DNA of 64,000 nt from Micromonospora_J zhanjiangensis (GTDB lineage: Bacteria > Actinomycetota > Actinomycetes > Mycobacteriales > Micromonosporaceae), in NCBI RefSeq assembly GCF_042650605.1, contig NZ_JBHSBN010000002.1, positions 186,001 through 250,000 on the forward strand. Reading direction: 5' to 3'. Numbering within the stretch: position 1 is the first letter of the stretch; each line of letters begins with the position of its first letter. Both the position numbers and the translations under genes were made by a program. The notes beneath the pieces were generated by a model. The model did not search any database. It worked only from the letters and a program-made list of their open reading frames with translations, and had not been told where the DNA came from. Shown here piece by piece: positions 58,096 to 64,000 of this stretch.

Positions 58096-58777
58096 TTACC
58101 AGTCCGGCGGGAATGCGGGCCCGTCGGATGGCCCCGACCCGCGGTGGGCGGTGGCCGGGACGCCGCCGGCCGGCGCCGGCGGCCGGTGCCCGGCGGAAAT
58201 GATCATCGCGAGGATGGTGGCCCAGGCCAGCACGTCGGCGAGGAGCAGCCGCTCCAGCAGGCCGGTGACCGTGCCGCGACCGACGGCGAGCATGGCCAGG
58301 CCGACCGCTCCGGACAGCGGCAGCGCCACCGCCAGCGCGGTACCGGACCAGCGGCGGATCGCGCCGGGCGGCGCCGACCAGGTCACCACCAGCATGGCGA
58401 ACACGCAACCGGCCACCGCGGCCACGCTCGCGCCGCCGTGCACCAGGTCCGCCACCCCGGCCCGTTCGAACGGCGGCAGCGGGCAGCCGTCGGAGCAGGT
58501 GACGACGCCGGACAGCACGGTGCCCGCGGCGCTCGCGCCGAGCAGGCCGACCGCGTACCGCAGCGCCGCGGGCAGCGCCACGGCCAGCAGCGCCAGCCCC
58601 GCGGCCAGGCCGAAAACCCCGAGCCGGTACGTCGTGGCGTACCGGCTCGCCGTGACGCCGGCCTCGCTCACGTACCCGGACAGGCCCGGGCTGGGCCCGG
58701 CGACCACGGCCAGCACGACCGCGGCGGCGCCGGCCGTGGCGCAGACCGCCGCCCCGGCCGCCGCGGCCCGGCGTGGT

Positions 58778-58785
<8 letters not shown>
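58096..58785 (-). CDS. DUF998 family membrane protein
   Basis: This 229-residue protein has about six membrane helices (first at 9-30, last near 186-200) and the DUF998-type core, with GVVTCSDGCPLPPF and DLVHGGASVAAVAGCVFAML between helices. Relatives have no known function. The start overlaps the end of the glutathione-transferase-like gene by 8 bp, so both are co-translated. A role in membrane redox stress may be guessed from the partner, but the sequence gives no proof. Confidence 0.8.
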
Positions 58786-59743
<958 letters not shown>

Positions 59744-59824
59744 GGGGCAAACCTATCCTCCGGCCGGCCCCGGTGGCGTCGCCCGCCGGTCCGGCCGCCG
59801 CCGGGCGGACCGCCGTGGCCCGGC

Positions 59825-59830
59825 TATCCT
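59825..59830 (+). promoter_or_regulatory. Possible -10 element of the thiolase gene
   Basis: TATCCT, 79 bp before the thiolase start, in the divergent gap. No clear -35. Confidence 0.3.
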
Positions 59831-59909
59831 GGCCGGCAGTCGTCGGCCCGAGACCCGGTGCCGGCGACCGCCCGGTGCCCACCCCCGCCACCCCCGAAGG
59901 GTTGACCGC

Positions 59910-61115
59910 ATGACCGCCGCGTTCCTGGTGTCCGGTGTCCGCACCCCGATCGGCCGCTACGGCGGCGCGCTGGCCGGCGTCCGCCCCGACGACCTGGCCG
60001 CGCACGTCATCCGCGAGTTGGTGGGCCGGCACCCCTCGGTGGACTGGGCGGCGGTCGACGACGTGCTGCTGGGCTGCGCCAACCAGGCCGGTGAGGACAA
60101 CCGCAACGTGGCCCGGATGGCGGCCCTGCTCGGCGGGCTGCCGGAGGGCGTACCCGGGAGCACGGTCAACCGGCTGTGCGGGTCCGGGCTGGACGCGCTG
60201 GCCTCGGCGGCCCGGTCGATCGTGGCCGGCGAGGCCGACCTGGTGGTCGCGGGCGGGGTGGAGAGCATGAGCCGGGCCCCGTTCGTCATGCCGAAGGCCG
60301 CCACCGCCTGGTCGCGCAGCGCGGAGGTGTTCGACACCACGCTGGGCTGGCGGTTCGTCAACCCGGTGATGCGTTCCGGCTGGGGCATCGACTCGATGCC
60401 GGAGACCGCGGAGAACGTGGCCGCCGAGTTCGGTGTCGACCGGTCCGCGCAGGACGAGTTCGCGCTGCGTTCGCAGCAGCGCGCCGCCAAGGCGCAGGCC
60501 GACGGCCGGCTGGCCGAGGAGATCGCCCCGGTCACCGTGCCGGCCGGCCGGCACGGCAGCACGCTTGTCGACCGCGACGAGCACCCCCGGGAGACCACCC
60601 TGGAGAAGCTGTCCGCGCTGCCCACCCCGTTCCGCGACGGCGGCACGGTGACCGCCGGGAACTCCTCCGGCGTCAACGACGGCGCGGTCGCCCTGCTGGT
60701 GGCGAGCGAGGCCGCCGTGCACCGGTACGGGCTGACCCCGCTGGCCCGGATCGCGGGCACCGCAGCGGCCGGCGTGTCGCCCCGGATCATGGGGATGGGA
60801 CCGGTGCCGGCGACCCGGCGGCTGCTCGACCGGCGCGGGCTCACCCTGGCCGACGTGGACCTCGTCGAACTCAACGAGGCGTTCGCCGCGCAGGCCGTCG
60901 CGGTGCTGCGCGAGCTTGGCCTGCCGGCGGACGCCGAGCACGTCAACCCGAACGGCGGGGCGATCGCGCTGGGACACCCGCTGGGCGCCAGCGGTGCCCG
61001 GCTGGCGCTGACCGCGGCGTTGGAGTTGAACCGCCGGGGTGCGCGCCGGGCGTTGTGCACGATGTGCATCGGCGTCGGGCAGGGCATCGCGATGCTGCTG
61101 GAGCCGGCCGGCTGA
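59910..61115 (+). CDS. pcaF: Thiolase, probable 3-oxoadipyl-CoA thiolase (PcaF-like)
   Basis: This 401-residue thiolase-II enzyme has nucleophile Cys90 (NRLCGSGLDA), His356 (GGAIALGHPLGASG) and Cys386 (TMCIGVGQG). Long segments (GCANQAGEDNRNVARM, GVESMSRAPFVMPKA, TTLGWRFVNPVM, GIDSMPETAENVA) resemble PcaF, which cleaves beta-ketoadipyl-CoA to succinyl-CoA and acetyl-CoA. No other beta-ketoadipate gene is next to it, so a general acetyl-CoA acyltransferase role is also possible. The ATG at 59910 is the family start; coding sequence upstream in that frame belongs to the antisense GST gene. Confidence 0.88.
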   Translation: MTAAFLVSGVRTPIGRYGGALAGVRPDDLAAHVIRELVGRHPSVDWAAVDDVLLGCANQAGEDNRNVARMAALLGGLPEGVPGSTVNRLCGSGLDALASAARSIVAGEADLVVAGGVESMSRAPFVMPKAATAWSRSAEVFDTTLGWRFVNPVMRSGWGIDSMPETAENVAAEFGVDRSAQDEFALRSQQRAAKAQADGRLAEEIAPVTVPAGRHGSTLVDRDEHPRETTLEKLSALPTPFRDGGTVTAGNSSGVNDGAVALLVASEAAVHRYGLTPLARIAGTAAAGVSPRIMGMGPVPATRRLLDRRGLTLADVDLVELNEAFAAQAVAVLRELGLPADAEHVNPNGGAIALGHPLGASGARLALTAALELNRRGARRALCTMCIGVGQGIAMLLEPAG

Positions 61116-61235
61116 GCCGCTCGGCCGGGCGGTCGGCGCGATGCAATTTCGGATCTGCACATCCACGGAGATCCGCCGTATGCTCAGGACCGCTGACCCG
61201 GCGGCCGTACCGCCGGACGGACGAGTCGAGGCGAC

Positions 61236-62054
61236 ATGCAGCAGCCGGACGAACTGCCCGCGGAGATCGACCTGAAACGGCCGAGCGCGGCCCGGGTCTA
61301 CGACTACTTCCTCGGTGGTGCGCACAACTTCGAGATCGACCGCCAGTTGGCGGAGCAGATCGCGGCCATGACGCCGAACCTGGCGGACACCATGCGGGCC
61401 GGCCGGGCATTCCTGCGCCGGGCGGTACGGGTGATCGCCGAGGCGGGGGTCGACCAGTTCCTGGACATCGGCTCGGGCATCCCCACCGTCGGCAACGTGC
61501 ACGAGGTGGCCCAGGCGATCAACCCGGCGGCCCGGATCGTCTACGTCGACATCGACCCGGTCGCGGTGGCGCACAGCCGGGAGATCCTGGCCGGCAACGA
61601 CCGGGCCGCCGTGCTCCACGCCGACCTGCGCGAACCGGACCGGATCCTGGCCGGGGCGGCCGACTCCGGTCTGATCGACTTCAGCCGGCCGGTCGCCGTC
61701 CTGCTGGCCGGCGTCGTGCACTTCGTGCCGGACGCCGACGACCCGGCGAAGATCCTGGACACTCTGCGCCGGGCCACCGCGCCGGGCAGCTACCTGGTCG
61801 TCTCGCACTCGACGTACGAGGACCAGCCGCGGGAGATGCTCGACGCGCAACGGCTGTCGGGGCGTACCGCGACCGAGATCACGCTGCGGTCCCGGGCCGA
61901 GATCACCGGCTTCTTCGGCGACTTCACCCTGCTCGAACCGGGCGTGGTGCACATGCCGCTGTGGCGCCCGGACGCGCCGTCCGACGTGGCCGACCAGCCG
62001 GAGCGGTACGGCGCGTTCGGTGGGGTCGGCCGCAACGACCGGACGGCCGGATAA
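61236..62054 (+). CDS. SAM-dependent methyltransferase, DUF574 family
   Basis: This 272-residue protein of the large actinomycete DUF574 group begins DLKRPSAARVYDYFLGGAHNFEIDR, the family signature. It has the Rossmann SAM motif FLDIGSGIPTVGNVHEVAQ, an acidic strand end VYVDIDPVAVAHSRE and the later AVLLAGVVHFVPDADD. Actinomycete genomes carry many copies; targets are mostly unknown. It precedes the GGDEF-EAL gene by 2 bp, so the two are co-transcribed, a combination with no clear meaning. Confidence 0.9.
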   Translation: MQQPDELPAEIDLKRPSAARVYDYFLGGAHNFEIDRQLAEQIAAMTPNLADTMRAGRAFLRRAVRVIAEAGVDQFLDIGSGIPTVGNVHEVAQAINPAARIVYVDIDPVAVAHSREILAGNDRAAVLHADLREPDRILAGAADSGLIDFSRPVAVLLAGVVHFVPDADDPAKILDTLRRATAPGSYLVVSHSTYEDQPREMLDAQRLSGRTATEITLRSRAEITGFFGDFTLLEPGVVHMPLWRPDAPSDVADQPERYGAFGGVGRNDRTAG

Positions 62055-62056
62055 CC

Positions 62057-64000
62057 ATGTCCGCCCCGCCACCGGCGCCGACGCCCGGCGAGCGGTTCGA
62101 CCAGCCGGGCGCCGCCCGGTACGCCGCCCGGTGGGCGCACGCGGTGGCCCGGCTCGGGTTCGTGCCGATGAGTTCCGCCGAGGTCGAACGGTTACTGCAC
62201 GCGCACACCCTGACCCTGGCCCGGGCACTGGTGGCCGAGCCGTTCGACGCCGGTCCGGCGTACCGCGTGGGCCAGGCACTGGTCGCGCTGCCGCTCACCG
62301 AGCCGGACATGCTCGACTGGTCGGTCCGGGCGCTGGGGGAGGAGTTCCTGCCCGCCGTACTGCCGGACCGGACGCCGGGCGGGGCGGGCCGGGACCGGGT
62401 CGCGGGCCTGCAGGGGCGGCTGTCCGCCGGCTTCGCGCGGGCGCTGCGCGACCGCACCTTCACCCAGCAGGAACGCATCGCCCGGTCGGCCTGGCAGGCC
62501 CGGGACGCGGTGGAACAGGCGTTGCGGGACAGCGAGGCCCGGTTCCGGGCGGTGTTCACCGGTGCCGCCATCGGCATCGGGATCGCCGACCTGGACGGCC
62601 GGATCCTGGAGGTCAACCAGCCGTTCGCCGACATGCTCGGCTACTCGGAGACCGAGCTGCGCCGGCGCAACGTGGCGGCGCTGTTCCACGCGGACGACGC
62701 CGCCGGCATGTGGGAGCTGTACCGCGAGCTGATCGAGGGCAAGCGCGACGCGGTACGGGTGGAGAAGCGCTACTACCGCCGGGACGGCCGGCCGGTCTGG
62801 ACCGACCTGGCGGTGTCCCTGATCCGGCACGACGACGGCCGGCCCCGGTTCACCGTGGCCATGGTCGAGGACATCACCGAGCGGTACGAACTCCAGCAGC
62901 GGCTGCGGTTCCAGGCCCTGCACGACCCGCTCACCGGTCTGCCCAACCGCACCCTGTTCTTCGAACGGCTGGCGGGGGTGTTCGCCGACCCGTCACCCGA
63001 GCGCCGGGTCGGGGTGTGCTTCCTGGACCTGGACGGGTTCAAGGCGGTCAACGACACCCTGGGACACGACCTCGGGGACCGGTTGCTGGTCGTGGTGGCC
63101 GGCCGGTTGGCCGACTGCGTCGCCGGTCAGGGCCACCTGGTGGCCCGGATGGGCGGTGACGAGTTCGTCATCCTGGTCGACCCGAGCACGGCGGAGCGGG
63201 ACGTCGTGGCGGTGGCCGACGCGGCCCTCGCGGTGGTCGCCGAACCGGTACGCCTCGGCGACCACGAACTGGCCGTCACGGCCAGCATCGGCATCGTCGA
63301 GTGCCCGGTCGCCGGCACCGACTCGTCGGAGCTGATGCGGGCCGCCGACACCACCCTCTACTGGGCCAAGGGGGACGGCCGCGGCCGGTGGGCGGTGTAC
63401 GACCCGGAGCGCAGCGCCCGGGACAGCGCCGCGGCGGCCCTGGCCGCCGGGTTGCCGCTGGCCCTGGAGCGGGACGAGTTCACCGTCCACTACCAACCCA
63501 TCGTGGCGCTCTCGGACGGCACGGTCTGCGCCGTCGAGGCGTTGGTGCGCTGGCAGCACCCGCGGCTGGGGCTGCTCGGTCCGGACCGGTTCATCGGGCT
63601 GGCCGAGGAGACCGGCATGATCGTCCCGCTCGGCCGGTGGGTGCTGGAGCAGGCCTGCCGGGACGGCAGCCGCTGGGCGCGGGAGTATCCGGACACCCCG
63701 CTGGTGGTCAGCGTCAACCTCGCCGTCCGGCAGGTCAGCGACCCGGGCATCGTGACGGCCGTCGGCGCGGTGCTGCGGGACACCGGCCTGCCGCCGAAGC
63801 TGTTGCAACTGGAGCTGACCGAGAGCGCGGTGATGGCCACCAGCGGGGAGCCGGTCCGCTCGCTGCGCCGGATGGCCGCCCTGGGGGTACGCCTGGCCAT
63901 CGACGACTTCGGCACCGGCTACTCCAACCTGGCGTACCTGCGCCGGTTGCCGATCCACTCGCTGAAGCTGGCCGGCCAGTTCGTCGAGTCCCTCCGGTCC
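62057..64000 (+). CDS. PAS-GGDEF-EAL cyclic-di-GMP enzyme (partial)
   Basis: This gene runs off the right edge after 648 codons. An N-terminal helical region (about 1-165) of the kind seen in Streptomyces-type CdgA/RmdA proteins is followed by a PAS domain (about 170-280, FTGAAIGIGIADLDGRILEV), a GGDEF domain (about 290-455) with intact GGDEF at 366-370, and an EAL domain from about 470, with Glu494 in VEALVRW and the DDFGTGYS loop. The inhibitory RxxD site before GGDEF is absent (it reads GQGH). In the EAL domain the usual KID motif reads KLA. Both activities are possible; this class controls sporulation and motility in actinomycetes. ATG 62057 lies 2 bp after the methyltransferase. Confidence 0.9.
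   Translation, partial: MSAPPPAPTPGERFDQPGAARYAARWAHAVARLGFVPMSSAEVERLLHAHTLTLARALVAEPFDAGPAYRVGQALVALPLTEPDMLDWSVRALGEEFLPAVLPDRTPGGAGRDRVAGLQGRLSAGFARALRDRTFTQQERIARSAWQARDAVEQALRDSEARFRAVFTGAAIGIGIADLDGRILEVNQPFADMLGYSETELRRRNVAALFHADDAAGMWELYRELIEGKRDAVRVEKRYYRRDGRPVWTDLAVSLIRHDDGRPRFTVAMVEDITERYELQQRLRFQALHDPLTGLPNRTLFFERLAGVFADPSPERRVGVCFLDLDGFKAVNDTLGHDLGDRLLVVVAGRLADCVAGQGHLVARMGGDEFVILVDPSTAERDVVAVADAALAVVAEPVRLGDHELAVTASIGIVECPVAGTDSSELMRAADTTLYWAKGDGRGRWAVYDPERSARDSAAAALAAGLPLALERDEFTVHYQPIVALSDGTVCAVEALVRWQHPRLGLLGPDRFIGLAEETGMIVPLGRWVLEQACRDGSRWAREYPDTPLVVSVNLAVRQVSDPGIVTAVGAVLRDTGLPPKLLQLELTESAVMATSGEPVRSLRRMAALGVRLAIDDFGTGYSNLAYLRRLPIHSLKLAGQFVESLRS

Overview
The window is one continuous stretch of an actinobacterial chromosome. 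The very high GC content, frequent GTG starts, GTGA/TGATG gene overlaps, many promoters without leader RNA and the protein families all point to a filamentous actinomycete. The family Micromonosporaceae (Micromonospora or a relative) is my inference, not something the sequence proves. There is no rRNA, tRNA, CRISPR array, insertion sequence or prophage that I can support.

Backbone (1-51546). Most of the window is an old housekeeping block whose order resembles the mycobacterial one: amt-glnB-glnD (nitrogen sensing), ffh (SRP), rpsP-KH-rimM-trmD-rplS (ribosome/tRNA maturation), two signal peptidases, NUDIX, rnhB, a DUF2469 gene, then on the minus strand YraN-comM-dprA-xerC, then rpsB-tsf-pyrH-frr-cdsA-rlmN, and finally dxr-rseP-ispG with a DUF4081-like/GNAT gene. 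Genes of one pathway are often translationally coupled by 1-11 bp overlaps.

Accessory insertions. Between backbone blocks lie an ABC exporter with a two-component system (3045-6692), two Uma2 nuclease-like genes (8569, 44079), an amidohydrolase, a TetR gene divergent from proS, a secreted trypsin-like protease divergent from a disordered membrane protein (26347-28511), a DivIVA-like protein carrying a striking six-residue repeat (34970), an MBL-Rieske fusion (36834), a phytoene-desaturase-like oxidoreductase (38505), a TetR/MMPL pair with a shared operator region (40118-43277), and a PadR/MFS pair placed between ispG and its usual neighbour (48662-50614).

Right end (51765-64000). This part is accessory: a degenerate ABC ATPase coupled to a YhgE/Pip membrane protein and followed by a TetR gene; an old-yellow-enzyme reductase; a dicarboxylate/cation symporter; a DUF998 membrane protein coupled to a xi-class glutathione-transferase-like protein; a PcaF-like thiolase; a DUF574 methyltransferase; and a PAS-GGDEF-EAL protein that runs off the right edge.

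The most interesting points are the degenerate-ABC/YhgE/TetR module, the RMGPPD minisatellite in a division-type protein, the MBL-Rieske fusion, two pairs of DnaA-box-like sites with identical 19-bp spacing bracketing the DNA-uptake genes, and several very regular operator palindromes.
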